This document shows positions 40,127 to 44,299 of a stretch of 64,000 nucleotides of DNA, piece by piece. The notes under the pieces were generated by a model. The model made no database searches. It had not been told where the DNA came from and saw only the letters and a list, made by a program, of their open reading frames with translations. The position numbers were made by a program, and so were the translations under genes. Source of the DNA: Cristatella mucedo (Eukaryota; Bryozoa; Phylactolaemata; Cristatellidae); the NCBI GenBank assembly GCA_009760855.2, contig WPIO01000017.1, positions 3,398,501 through 3,462,500 of the forward strand, read 5' to 3'. Positions within the stretch are counted from its first letter, which is position 1. The number at the start of each line of letters is the position of its first letter.

Positions 40127-41130
40127 GTGCTGAGCTGCAGCTGAGTCAGCTGCCAGGAAATGGCGCGGCACCGAGGAAGCCGCCGTCACTCCACCGACCG
40201 CCAACCCCCTCCCCCTCGCCGCCGCGGCCGCCAGCGCCCAAGTCAGCTTCTAGGTCGACTTCTAGGCGCCAACTGCCGACGCACGACGGAGGCAAATGGC
40301 ACCTCAGTGCGGATTTTGGGCGCAGCGAGGCAGCTAGGCGCGGCCTCTTGTCGAGTCACGCAGCACGGCGGCCGACCTGCCCCCCTCCCCGCAGAGTCCG
40401 GCGGCGGCTGCGTCTAGCCGGGGGACTCCGACCAGCGCCAACCGGTTGGCTGATGGACCGCCCAGCTGAGCGCTGACGTGCGGAAAGCTCAAGTAAGTCA
40501 CCTTTGCCACTGCCATCGCCGCCCCTTCCCGCCGCCGCCGCCGCCGCAGCTGCGGCGGCGGCGGCCAAGAAGCCGCTTTTAGCCGGGGGCGCTGCACTCG
40601 ACGCAGACTGCTACCGCCCCCTCTGTCCGCCCGTCCCGTTCGACGGGACGCGAGCTCGGCGCGCCCGCGCGAGAGCACTACGCGACTCGCGGGGCGTGTC
40701 CGGCCGGGCAGACGCCGCATCGGACGTGCGCGCTCACCTCCATGACGATGGTAGTCTCGTACTCCAACTCGTAGTGGTACGCCGACACGAACTCGCTCTC
40801 ATAGCGCCAGCCGTGCTGGCACGGCTCGGTCTCGTTGGACGTCGCATTGACCCTCGCGCGGCAGCGGTCGGGCGCGTCGGGCGCACATTCGCGCCCGTCG
40901 GAGCTCACAGCGGAGCGGCTCACGTTGAGCCCCGCCGCCGCAGCCGCTGCCGCGGACGTACCGTTGTCCGGCAGCGGATCGCGGCAGCTGTGCGGCGTCT
41001 CGAAACCAATGAACGATATCCCTAGGAGCTGCCACGGGTCTCTAATGGTGATCAGAGACACGCAGGCGAAGACGATCATGTGGTACTTTCCGTTGGCACC
41101 GACGAGCTGCAGCACCTGGTCCAGCTGCAT
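2714..41130 (-). CDS. SLC22-family organic ion transporter (MFS), complete nine-exon gene
   Basis: Spliced minus-strand gene. Exons in order are 41130-40738, 29917-29690, 28439-28243, 24029-23631, 20511-20377, 11183-11083, 5011-4924, 3202-3130 and 2890-2714. They sum to 1791 nt, or 596 residues plus stop. All eight introns are GT-AG and every codon phase matches across the junction. The family is clear: a long extracellular loop after TM1, the E|WDLVC junction, the MFS motif LSDKFGRKR (162-170), [13 protein letters not shown] after TM6 (275-287), [15 protein letters not shown] (417-431), FGRKRP (452-457), [10 protein letters not shown] (505-514) and [10 protein letters not shown] late in the protein. 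The protein should have 12 membrane segments and sit in the plasma membrane, moving organic cations, anions or zwitterions. Substrate cannot be deduced. Length is slightly above the usual 550. Intron lengths in order are 10820, 1250, 4213, 3119, 9193, 6071, 1721 and 239 nt. The spliced model is inference from sequence; no transcript was seen. Confidence 0.93.
3130..3202 (-). CDS. SLC22 transporter exon 8 (residues 514-538): TM11
   Basis: The acceptor is CTTACAG|GACCGC and the donor is TACATG|GTGAGT, 73 nt. G completes Arg514, then [20 protein letters not shown] and IGYM, ending in phase 0. SLC22 proteins have the equivalent GLG..S...R.GG..AP at TM11. Confidence 0.9.
3710..4110 (-). mobile_element. 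LINE fragment (linker between endonuclease and RT)
   Basis: Minus-strand frames read [20 protein letters not shown], then [20 protein letters not shown], the HAPL....R...LERRWRKSG region between endonuclease and reverse transcriptase in L2/CR1-type elements. The following bases parallel the copy at 63490-64000 (CTGCCAGYCAGAC, then TTTATAAGACGG). It is broken by frameshifts and stops, and lies inside intron 7 of the transporter. Confidence 0.65.
4676..4765 (-). mobile_element. LINE-A type 3' tail with C expansion
   Basis: On the plus strand AATAATAATAC precedes TAGCGCCCCCCCCC, GAGAACTTGATCTC and CTAGGCACTTAACATTCGCTG, the inverted LINE-A tail. The short C run of the tail has grown to nine. 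Confidence 0.6.
4924..5011 (-). CDS. SLC22 transporter exon 7 (residues 485-514): TM10
   Basis: Found by splicing logic. The acceptor is TTACTACAG|CAATAG and the donor is TCCGTCAG|GTGAGA, 88 nt. The leading CA completes Ala485, then [20 protein letters not shown] and IFPTSVR, matching the family pattern GKFGI..(A/S)FGIVYLY..ELYPT..R. It ends in phase 2 within Arg514. An (AT)n microsatellite begins 80 nt upstream in the intron. Confidence 0.9.
5094..5202. repeat. (AT)n microsatellite
   Basis: About 110 bases of AT/TA dinucleotides with a few TTAA interruptions, followed by a TG-rich stretch. It lies in transporter intron 6, 80 nt upstream of exon 7 on the minus strand. Confidence 0.95.
5203..7500. 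other. Intron 6 stretch with little recognisable content
   Basis: AT-rich intron sequence. It contains one SINE-C copy (5930-6085). The ORFs at 6121-6559 overlap in several frames and match no family I know. Confidence 0.4.
5930..6085 (+). mobile_element. SINE-C copy
   Basis: It contains the B-box-like GGGTTCGAATCCAGCG, then TTTATCGCCACTGCAATAGG, TGGTGATAGCC, AAAGGCTCTTCTGTCGCTAT and AAGTCAGCTAGTATTTTT. The same order of blocks recurs near 16085 (inverted), 35805, 45240, 51640 (inverted) and 55650. Confidence 0.6.
7520..10982 (+). mobile_element. LINE-A, near full length, decayed (L2/CR1-like)
   Basis: Opens with [10 protein letters not shown], a typical ORF2 leader of this group. Endonuclease pieces follow at 7860-8500 ([33 protein letters not shown] with GHTLDQMF). 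The linker is next, then reverse transcriptase in three frames: 9067-9370 ([15 protein letters not shown]), 9420-9750 ([32 protein letters not shown]) and 9772-10065 ([18 protein letters not shown], the catalytic YADD box). The C-terminal region follows to 10700. The 3' end is a stem-loop tail (CCTAGAAAAAGATTGAG, CTCTGAGGATGCTG) and (ATT)n. Several frameshifts and stops make it inactive. It sits in transporter intron 6, antisense to the gene. Confidence 0.88.
11083..11183 (-). CDS. SLC22 transporter exon 6 (residues 451-485): FGRKRP loop and TM9
   Basis: Too short for a conventional ORF search. The acceptor is CTATGCAG|GTTTGG and the donor is TGCACAG|GTGAGG, 101 nt. The first G completes Arg451, then come 33 codons beginning [19 protein letters not shown], and one base remains (phase 1). 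FGRKRP repeats the MFS loop motif between TM8 and TM9. It lies about 100 nt from the 3' end of an antisense LINE in the next intron. Confidence 0.9.
11926..12600 (-). mobile_element. R2-like non-LTR element, 3' end with restriction-like endonuclease
   Basis: An open minus-strand frame of about 225 residues up to a stop at 11926. It has [10 protein letters not shown] (end of the CCHC zinc knuckle), then an RYN in place of the usual [23 protein letters not shown] (PD...D core) and K...KY ([14 protein letters not shown]), then [14 protein letters not shown]. These are the marks of the C-terminal restriction-like endonuclease of R2/NeSL-type LINEs. The upstream part of the frame runs into a (TA)n microsatellite at 12601, so the reverse transcriptase is absent. 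It lies in intron 5 rather than in rDNA. Confidence 0.75.
12601..12658. repeat. (TA)n microsatellite
   Basis: Uninterrupted AT dinucleotides at the 5' edge of the R2-like fragment. The zinc-knuckle coding sequence stops at this array. Confidence 0.95.
12922..13020 (-). pseudogene. Possible decayed membrane-segment exon in intron 5
   Basis: A 33-codon minus-strand stretch reads [20 protein letters not shown] and [13 protein letters not shown], then GAG|GTACTT, a possible donor. It is hydrophobic, starts RP like exon 6 of the transporter (which also has 33 full codons), and lies between exons 5 and 6. There is no AG acceptor in front of it, and the upstream frames have stops. It could be a decayed duplicate of exon 6 or chance. 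Confidence 0.25.
13163..13560 (-). mobile_element. LINE-B 3' fragment
   Basis: The minus frame has [20 protein letters not shown] and PAADYGTSF, matching the copies at 14706 and 44300. The 3' end is at 13163 with the inverted GTAATGTATCTCCACCTG that marks this family. It is frameshifted. Confidence 0.75.
14605..14705 (+). mobile_element. LINE-A 3' UTR, left part, split by LINE-B
   Basis: It matches the LINE-A 3' UTR near 18370 (GCTGCCACTAACCA, CTGTGCATGTCACCC, AACCATGTTATTC), then stops at GAGCATGG where an inverted LINE-B begins. The rest of this LINE-A resumes at about 15709. Confidence 0.65.
14706..15706 (-). mobile_element. LINE-B fragment (RT C-terminal half)
   Basis: Minus frames read [10 protein letters not shown]-like sequence, then [20 protein letters not shown] (15658 leftwards), [20 protein letters not shown], and further on [20 protein letters not shown] and [14 protein letters not shown]. 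The 3' end is at 14706 with GTAATGTATCTCCGTCTG (inverted ATTAC tail). It is inserted in a LINE-A 3' UTR and has frameshifts. Confidence 0.8.
15709..15950 (+). mobile_element. LINE-A 3' end, two tandem copies
   Basis: Two successive blocks (about 15709-15825 and 15826-15950) each read ATCATGCTACCACTAACCAT, TCGTGCTTCC, then the tail (AGAAAGAGATTGAG; CTATATCAAATG) and (ATT)n. The first completes the LINE-A interrupted at 14705. The second is an extra tail unit. Confidence 0.65.
16085..16222 (-). mobile_element. SINE-C copy
   Basis: On the minus strand: GAGGTCATGGGTTCGAATCC, GATCATTTATCGCCACTGC, GGTGATAGCCATAAAGGC, GTCGCTATAAAAAG, AAATCAGCTAGCATTTTTC. The GGTTCGAATCC block is a tRNA-type B box. 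Confidence 0.65.
16223..16325 (+). mobile_element. LINE-B, short 3' end
   Basis: GGCTGTGAGTGCGCTATGC, ACTCTCCTGCGTAACACCC, GACGGAGATACATTACATTACA. This is the last ~100 bases of LINE-B with its ATTAC tail, butted against an inverted SINE-C. Confidence 0.7.
16930..17320 (+). mobile_element. LINE fragment (C-terminal coding end)
   Basis: The plus frame from 17109 reads [20 protein letters not shown] and then NDLAYFKL, the FGDRAFS..AP..WNSLP...... F ending of this LINE group. It is diverged from both families A and B and has no tail. Confidence 0.55.
17680..18590 (+). mobile_element. LINE-A, 5'-truncated, with intact 225-codon frame
   Basis: The plus frame 17680-18357 is open: [80 protein letters not shown], ending REFSGSL. 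A 3' UTR and the tail (AAAGCGCCCAGAAAGAGATT, CTCTGAGGGCGCTTTATC) follow, then (ATT)n. It is cut before the YADD box. Lack of stops makes it the youngest-looking copy here. Confidence 0.88.
18600..20370. other. Intron 5 stretch without recognised gene
   Basis: Moderately GC-rich sequence with short overlapping ORFs on both strands and none that I recognise. The only repeat is an inverted LINE-A tail at 19305-19392 (TCGGAGAACTGAATCTC, CTAGGCACTTCACATATGC). Confidence 0.4.
19305..19392 (-). mobile_element. LINE-A type 3' tail
   Basis: The inverted tail reads ATAATACC..ATTTCGCCC, CGGAGAACTGAATCTCTTTC and TAGGCACTTCACATATGC. Only the tail and a few bases of 3' UTR are present. Confidence 0.6.
20377..20511 (-). 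CDS. SLC22 transporter exon 5 (residues 406-451): TM7-TM8
   Basis: The acceptor is GTCGTAG|GTTCACG, with the G completing Trp406. The donor is CAAAG|GTGAGC, phase 2, splitting Arg451. It encodes [19 protein letters not shown] and [16 protein letters not shown]. The SLN...G.NKYLNF...GLVEIPAYL pattern is diagnostic for SLC22. The length is 1+132+2 nt, consistent with both neighbours. Confidence 0.93.
21182..21325 (+). mobile_element. SINE-A copy, near complete
   Basis: The tRNA-like head AGCTGGTTTGGTCCAGCGG carries the A box, GTTAAGGTGCTCGCCCCG follows, and TCATGGGCTCGAGAC is the B-box region. The LINE-A-like tail is next (GCGAAGCACCTGAATAGAG, GGGGCGCTATACACATGAAT), passing into AT repeats. 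Confidence 0.75.
21661..21698. repeat. 19-bp tandem duplication
   Basis: TGCATGTCGTTACACGAAA occurs twice head to tail without mismatch. Confidence 0.9.
21700..23630. other. Intron 4 stretch without recognised gene
   Basis: Part of the 3.1-kb intron between exons 4 and 5. The overlapping ORFs at 22047-22883 lie on both strands and match nothing I know. No clear repeat apart from a doubtful tRNA-like head near 22795. Confidence 0.4.
23631..24029 (-). CDS. SLC22 transporter exon 4 (residues 273-406): central cytosolic loop and TM7 start
   Basis: The acceptor is ATTTTCAG|GATCATG; the leading G completes Trp273. The donor is AATCTG|GTATGT, which again splits a Trp codon in phase 2. The exon opens with [20 protein letters not shown] (275-294), the signature after TM6. 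HNAARINGK follows, then a hydrophilic stretch of roughly 70 residues with no recognised motif, then [19 protein letters not shown] leading into TM7. The central loop is longer than in most family members, mainly because of that hydrophilic insert. Confidence 0.92.
24030..25228. other. Intron 3, left part; no gene recognised
   Basis: AT-leaning intron sequence. A 21-bp block starting AGCGCTCTTAGG occurs twice, at 24914-24934 and 24944-24964. The short plus-strand ORFs at 24369-24766 match nothing I know. Confidence 0.4.
25229..25385 (+). mobile_element. SINE-A copy
   Basis: GGCTGGTTTGGCCCAGTGG (A box), an internal insertion of about 20 bases, then GGCCGAGGTCGTGGGCTCGA (B box), GGCACATGTGAAGCGCC and GGGCGCCATACAAAGTAC tail. 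Confidence 0.8.
25736..25771. repeat. (CAGACT)n-type short repeat
   Basis: Five to six units of a hexamer, CAGACT with one CAGATT. Confidence 0.85.
26055..26190 (-). mobile_element. SINE-A copy
   Basis: Inverted: ATTTGTATGGCACCCTAAG, GAACTTAATCTCTATTCAGG, GGGGTTCGAGCCCACGACC, CAAGCACCTTAATCACTGGG, CAAAACCAGCT. Head and tail are both recognisable. Confidence 0.8.
26191..26254. repeat. (GT)n microsatellite
   Basis: TG dinucleotides with a few C interruptions, directly adjoining the head of an inverted SINE-A. Confidence 0.95.
26828..27207 (+). mobile_element. LINE-A fragment, left member of a 380-bp direct repeat
   Basis: The plus strand encodes remnants of LSPVA.ARNLGV and [12 protein letters not shown] (LINE-A after the YADD box). 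It aligns without gaps to 30062-30441 over 380 bases with about ten substitutions. It includes a 28-bp tandem duplication beginning CTTTGAACTTGAACTTGC. It has no 3' tail. Confidence 0.8.
27228..27720 (-). mobile_element. Tc1/mariner transposase remnant
   Basis: The minus frame reads [20 protein letters not shown] and, later, [17 protein letters not shown]. This is the catalytic-core pattern W..V.(W)SDES...IF....R..VWR....... VKFGGGSIMVWG of Tc1 elements. The upstream frame (SRR-like helix-turn-helix region and [12 protein letters not shown]) is frameshifted. The C-terminal third (DPNPIE) and inverted repeats were not seen. Confidence 0.55.
28243..28439 (-). CDS. SLC22 transporter exon 3 (residues 208-273): TM4-TM6
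   Basis: The acceptor is TATGCAG|ATATCAG and the donor is TACTG|GTGAGT. The exon is 197 nt and ends in phase 2, splitting a Trp codon (TG|G). It encodes [15 protein letters not shown] (TM4 end and loop), TM5, the FKNWRYFQL linker and the [12 protein letters not shown] segment of TM6. Every element has its usual SLC22 counterpart. Confidence 0.92.
28575..28705 (+). mobile_element. SINE-A copy, diverged
   Basis: GTAAGGTGCTCGCCTTTAAC, CTCGAGCCCTGCGGGCC, ATGTAAAGCACCTAGATAGA, TTAGGGCGGAATGCAAATGA. The head is shortened at the 5' end. It lies in intron 3, between exons 3 and 4 of the transporter is not the case: it is in intron 2, between exons 2 and 3. Confidence 0.6.
29690..29917 (-). CDS. SLC22 transporter exon 2 (residues 132-207): TM2-TM4
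   Basis: The acceptor is TCTTGCAG|TGGGACC and the donor is CAG|GTAAGC, both in phase 0, giving 76 codons. It begins [13 protein letters not shown], the family hallmark, runs through TM2, and holds the cytosolic MFS signature [10 protein letters not shown] between TM2 and TM3 (162-171). TM3 and the start of TM4 follow. Confidence 0.93.
30062..31385 (+). mobile_element. LINE-A copy with nested LINE-A insertion
   Basis: Begins with the 380-bp block shared with 26828-27207. It continues through GYLQLVQN-like sequence ([20 protein letters not shown]) to TTGGCTCTCAATCCAGCAGC at 30691. It resumes at 30870 with AGCAGCGTATCGACTTCG and runs through remnants of the last coding part (FRSLHSLAP) and 3' UTR to (ATT)-like repeats at 31385. 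It has many stops and frameshifts. It lies in intron 1, antisense to the gene. Confidence 0.82.
30692..30869 (+). mobile_element. LINE-A 3' end inserted in LINE-A
   Basis: A 178-bp 5'-truncated LINE-A end (ATGCTGACCCTGTGCATGTC to (ATT)n) interrupts the host copy. The hexamer AGCAGC is present on both sides (30686-30691 and 30870-30875). Removing the insert and one hexamer restores the sequence found uninterrupted at 18045-18070. The tail stem is intact (AAAGCGCCCAGAGAGAGATT, CTCTGAGGGCGCTTTATC). Confidence 0.8.
31386..34720. other. Intron 1 stretch without recognised gene
   Basis: GC-moderate sequence. Contents seen: a GTC trinucleotide run near 31500, dense short palindromes at 31778-31860 and an 11-bp tandem repeat (GTTAGAATAAG x3) at 33546-33578. 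The ORFs at 32327-32696 and 34027-34491 overlap on both strands and resemble no family I know. Confidence 0.4.
31778..31860. repeat. Palindromic cluster built on AGAGAGACGTCTCTCT
   Basis: A perfect 16-bp palindrome at 31785-31800, two direct copies of AGAGAGGCGTCTC, and a second CATGCACACAGAGAGACG block at 31833 whose GACGCCTCT pairs back with the earlier units. All fall within about 80 bases. Confidence 0.8.
34724..34815 (-). mobile_element. LINE-A type 3' tail
   Basis: AATAATAACAATAATAATAA, GTGTAGTGCCCTATGAGAAC, TGAATCTCTTTCTAGGCACT, TTACAAATGCTG: inverted tail with its ATT repeats. Confidence 0.65.
34955..35060 (-). mobile_element. SINE-A copy, head-truncated
   Basis: AATTCATTCTGTAGCGCC, GAGAACTTAATCTCTATTCA, GGCTCGAGCCCACGACCTC, AACCTTGGTCGGGGCG. 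The A-box end is missing. Confidence 0.7.
35805..35975 (+). mobile_element. SINE-C copy with head
   Basis: CTCAGCTCAGGAGGTAAGG, GCTCGCTCTTCACAACTGAG, TCATGAGTTCAAATACTGC, then ATTGCCTACTGCAAGCAG, TAGCCGTTTAGGCTC, TTTCGCTGCCACACAAATGA and AAATCAGCTACTATTC. It is the most complete SINE-C here; the first 60 bases look tRNA-like. Confidence 0.65.
36296..36384. repeat. (CT)n microsatellite
   Basis: About 90 bases of uninterrupted CT. Its flanks do not show the LINE-A tail clearly, unlike the arrays near 36540 and 46165. Confidence 0.95.
36497..36740 (-). mobile_element. LINE-A 3' end with short CT expansion in tail
   Basis: Inverted: AATAATAATAATAATGC, TATAGAACCTTCAAAGAAC, TTCATCTCTCTCTCCC then CTCTCTCTCTCTAGACAC and TTTACATAAGCTATACAGG, followed by the 3' UTR (CATAGCATGGTTAGAGG, TGTCGGCATGCATAAG). 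The stem of the tail has gained CT repeats. Confidence 0.75.
36745..36895 (-). mobile_element. SINE-A copy, near complete
   Basis: Inverted: TTGCATAGCGCCCTGAAAG, AACTTAATCTCTATTCAGGC, CACGGGACTCGAGTCCACG, CTCGGCCAGACCTTGGTCG, GCACCTTAACCACTGGGCC, AAACCAG. This is a good reference for the head: read on the minus strand it has an A box TGGTTTGGCCCAGTGG and a B box GGACTCGAGTCC. Confidence 0.85.
36940..38000 (-). mobile_element. LINE-A copy (RT C-terminal half), decayed
   Basis: Minus-strand frames read [18 protein letters not shown] (about 37985-37930), [20 protein letters not shown], then [10 protein letters not shown] (the YADD box with the Tyr lost), then K...[16 protein letters not shown] and further remnants to the WNS.. 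region near 36990. Many frameshifts. It lies in intron 1, on the same strand as the gene. Confidence 0.75.
38440..39529. other. GC-rich intron 1 stretch, no gene recognised
   Basis: CpG-rich sequence leading into the island over exon 1. The minus ORF at 39104-39523 (139 residues) is a plausible frame but shows no domain that I recognise, and GC-rich DNA yields such frames by chance. Confidence 0.4.
40085..40124. repeat. (CT)n microsatellite
   Basis: CT dinucleotides, about 40 bases, inside the CpG-rich part of intron 1. Confidence 0.95.
40738..41130 (-). CDS. SLC22 transporter exon 1 (residues 1-131): TM1 and extracellular loop
   Basis: Starts at the ATG complementary to 41128-41130, with a G at -3. 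[16 protein letters not shown] precedes TM1 (about residues 18-40), then the large ectodomain typical of SLC22. The ectodomain has four N-glycosylation sequons (N56, N69, N95, N99), cysteines at 49, 82, 90 and 104, and a seven-alanine run at 60-66. The exon ends GAG|GTGAGC in phase 0 after residue E131. The reading frame continues past the splice site for only a short distance. This is the conserved position of the first coding junction in SLC22 genes, just before WDLVC. Confidence 0.9.
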
Positions 41131-42200
41131 TGCGACGAGTGCGGCGGGCGTTCGACGGAGGCTCGGAGAGAGGACGTATCGAGGGCCGCCTCTCGTGAGC
41201 GCGGCGCTGTCTGCTGCAGCGGTCGCCGCCGCGCACTCGGCGGCTCCGGCCTGGGGGTGGTGGCGCCGCCGCGGTCACGGCCGCCTGGGCGCGGGCCGGC
41301 CTGCGAGGTCGCGCGTCGTCATGAAGTCGGCGGCGGCGGCTGCGGTCGCTAGCGCGGCTCTCGCCCGAGCGGACGATACTCAAAGGCTCTTTGTCGGCGG
41401 CAGTTGCGGACCGCGATAACCGTTTGCGCAGCGCGGCACCGGCACTGACCCAATTTGACAAACAAGCAGTTCATCCATCACTGGAGATAGGAGCCGAGGC
41501 TTGAGGCGAGCCAGCAGCGGGGCGGAGCGTCAGCTGGCGCGTGCGCGCGATGGCGCATCGTTTAAACTCTTGCCATCCTCCGCCCAATCAGTTGCAGGAC
41601 CTGCGCAGCGCCGCCAATTCACCGCGGCCCGCTCGGATCACCTTTCTCCAATCTAGCGTAGGTATCGGTAAGGAGATAAGACCGCGGGTTGAAGAGAAAA
41701 TAGCTCTCCGAAAGCTCCGGCGAACCGTGCGCAAGAGACAAGCGGGCTCCAGCTCGAGCCCGACGCACGCCCTCCCCCGCCGCCCTAGGCTTCTGGCGAC
41801 TCGCTGTCTCGGCCAGGGTCGGACTGCAGCCTTCTCCGCGCGCGTAGTTGGCGCCTGGAAGTGTCTAGTCGGGCCAGTCGAGTAGACGTCCGACGGGACG
41901 ACTTGTCTGAGTGGCTCCTTCCTCGGGATGTCGAGTAGCGAGAAGCGGAACCGGAAGCGTAAGCTCGTGCTTTGCTAACGCTTTTCGCAGATCTGTTTAC
42001 GACGCTCTGCTAGGCAGACTTTGAATTCAATGGCGATTCGCGTTCGGTGGGGGCGCGTTTGGCGAGGGGTGTCGGAAGAGGGTGTTTGGGAATGGGTGCC
42101 TGGCGGCGCATGTCTGGCGGCGGGCGTCTGGGGAGAGAGGAGAGGTGCCTGGGGGGGGGCGGGAGAGGCGTCTGGGTAAGAGGTATCTCTAGCCCCCAGA

Positions 42201-42228
42201 CTCCTCTCTCTCTCTCTCTCTCTCTCTG
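42201..42228. repeat. (CT)n microsatellite
   Basis: A short CT array next to the G-rich block, about 1.1 kb upstream of the transporter start codon. Confidence 0.9.
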
Positions 42229-43343
42229 GTGGCGAGCCGTACGGGTTTTGCACCGCGCTCAGTTCATTACTCTTTGGCTCGGGACCGCTACTGCTATGCA
42301 GACTCTTAGAAGTGAGAGCGGTCCGCGCTTCACGTATTGCTTGCGGCTAGGGGTGCCTCCAGCACGCCGGGACTCGGCGAACGGAGAGCGTGTACAACTC
42401 GGTCTGTTCAAGCGGAAGTCAGAGTCACCTATCATGCAATCAGAGTAGATACCCTAGTGAAAGGCTGGCACGCTAAATCAGCCGAGAAATTACTGTCCGA
42501 TTATCAGAAATTAATAAACGAGATTATCAGAATCTTCAGGGTTACAATCATTAGGAGCAGTGGCGAATTCAATGGAGGAGCTGGGGGGGGAGCATTCCCC
42601 CTTCCCCCCCCACTACACCTGAGTCCGGCGACCTGGTCCTCACCCTATTTGTATGCACTCCGATCATCACGATTAAAAAATGGTGTCTTAATTCCACTCG
42701 ACGAGCCACTGCCGAGCTCACGGTGAATATAAACTATGATGTTGCGCTGTAATTTTTCACTTATCGCGCGTCTGGCCGCTACATGAAAATCCTGTGGGTC
42801 TGGCCCGCCTGCATACTGAATAGCTGGTCTGGCTTCTACCCTACACGCAACTCCTGAAAGCTCCGTTACGGATTAAGAGCGGGACACAGCACGGTATGTG
42901 GCTTAGATCTTATAGAAGGAAGGCTGCCGTTCAGACGCGATCCTCTTCAGCCGTTGAACACGCGGCGGCCGCTCTGCACGAAGGAAAGAGGGACAAGGTC
43001 ACTTGCTCCTAGACTGCCGGCGTTCTCAATCTCCAGCCTCGCTCTGCTATAGTTGCCGCGCATGCGTCGTGCTCGCGTCGGCGCGGCTCCTACGACTACT
43101 CGTTAGCCGTTTCTCGCAGGCACCAACTCACGACGAGACGCTCACGGCGCGCGCGACGCGCGTCGCACGACCAACGCCCGCTGCGTGCGTGCCGTTTTTG
43201 GTTAAAGACTCTTGCGTTCTTGCGCCGTCGCTCGAGCTTTTATTTACTGTACGCATTGAGATGGTCAAAGTGCCTAGAGCTGCTCAATCGAATTGAGTTT
43301 CCATTCGGTCCATGCCTAGGAGTCACTGGGGTCAGTGGACTTG

Positions 43344-43381
<38 letters not shown>

Positions 43382-43382
43382 A
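43344..43382. repeat. (CTG)n trinucleotide repeat
   Basis: About thirteen CTG units. It yields Cys, Ala or Leu runs in one strand and Ala/Ser/Gln in the other, but no surrounding frame looks like a gene. Confidence 0.95.
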
Positions 43383-43817
43383 GCTTCCCCGTACGCCAGC
43401 AAGGCTTGCTCCTCCACCAGCATTTGCGCGCGTCCGCCGGAAGCTGGGCTTCTAGAAGTTGTCGTCAATTGGAATGGTGGCATGCGTTGCTTTCGCCAGC
43501 ATGTCCGCGATTGCACATGTTCGTGATTGCACATGATCGTTCGTGTCCATGATTTCAGAGTTTATAGTTTTAGGACGTTTGATGACATGTATAGCAATGA
43601 TAATCCAACCGACATCAACAAGAAACTATTGGAGTGATATACGCAAGCTGAGCTGACCTCACATTTGAAATTTTTCGACGATAAGTCAAGTACTAGTCGA
43701 TTTATGGAATTCAAAAGTCATAAAGCTACACTATAAATTAAGCTGCTTCAGAGTCACAAGCGCGTACGTCAACAAGCTGCGAAATGCAACGCGATTGGTA
43801 ACGAATTTGAACAAGTC

Positions 43818-43856
43818 TGGTCGTACAGGATGGTCGTACAGGATGGTCGTACAGGA
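43818..43856. repeat. 13-bp tandem triplicate
   Basis: TGGTCGTACAGGA repeated exactly three times. Confidence 0.95.
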
Positions 43857-44299
43857 TGCAGAGATCGATCAATTTTTATTTGTAGCCATGTCGCGCTTTA
43901 TGTTTACTTCCGGGTCAGACAGGTTTGCCTAGTCGTTGTTTTACTGCTTTTTGATTAATGTCGAAATCGTCAAAACTGCTGATCTCATCTCATTTACTAG
44001 CAGGCTTTTCTTTTGAAATGCGCCCTCAATCTCTATTCAATTGTTAGACCAATGTTCTCACTATTTTCTCGACATTTATATAGTAATAACTCATTATATG
44101 TGTAAATTAATATGCTATTGATAAGGCTTACGATTATCATATGATACTCCTTTCAGAAATTCCTGTTTTAAAAATGTTCAATGCCGGATGATGCGGTTAA
44201 GCGCTAAAAGTGCGATCGATTCCTGCTCTTGGTATTTCTTCAGCTTTTGCGGCCGGCCGCGAATGTGCTCCGGCAGGGTTGAAAGAGACAGGACGAGTT

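Larger units (their letters stand above)
39530..41450. promoter_or_regulatory. CpG-rich island over SLC22 exon 1
   Basis: The sequence becomes strongly GC- and CpG-rich here, unlike the AT-leaning surroundings, with runs of GGC/GCC and SacII/BssHII-like sites. It covers exon 1, the start of intron 1 and about 300 nt upstream of the start codon. A CCAATCAG box (NF-Y type) lies at 41584-41591, about 450 nt upstream of the ATG. No TATA box was seen near the ATG. Several long overlapping ORFs on both strands in this island are by-products of GC richness. The promoter role is inferred from position. Confidence 0.5.
41451..44290. other. Upstream flank of SLC22; no coding region recognised
   Basis: GC-rich to 43.5 kb, then AT-leaning. 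It includes a G-rich block (42040-42180), a (CT)n at 42201-42228, a G/C run pair at 42582-42611 that could form a hairpin, a (CTG)n at 43344-43382 and a 13-bp triplicate at 43818-43856. The ORFs at 42047-42726 and 43003-43552 are not recognised. Confidence 0.4.

Noticed and set aside
39375-40204. Several overlapping ORFs of 120-208 codons on both strands
   Set aside because: They lie in the CpG island, overlap each other in most frames and are rich in Arg/Ala/Ser as expected of GC-rich noncoding DNA. The real frame here is exon 1 further right.
43220-43552. Poly-Ala/Cys ORFs over the (CTG)n repeat
   Set aside because: The trinucleotide repeat opens several frames on both strands, but none extends into recognisable protein.
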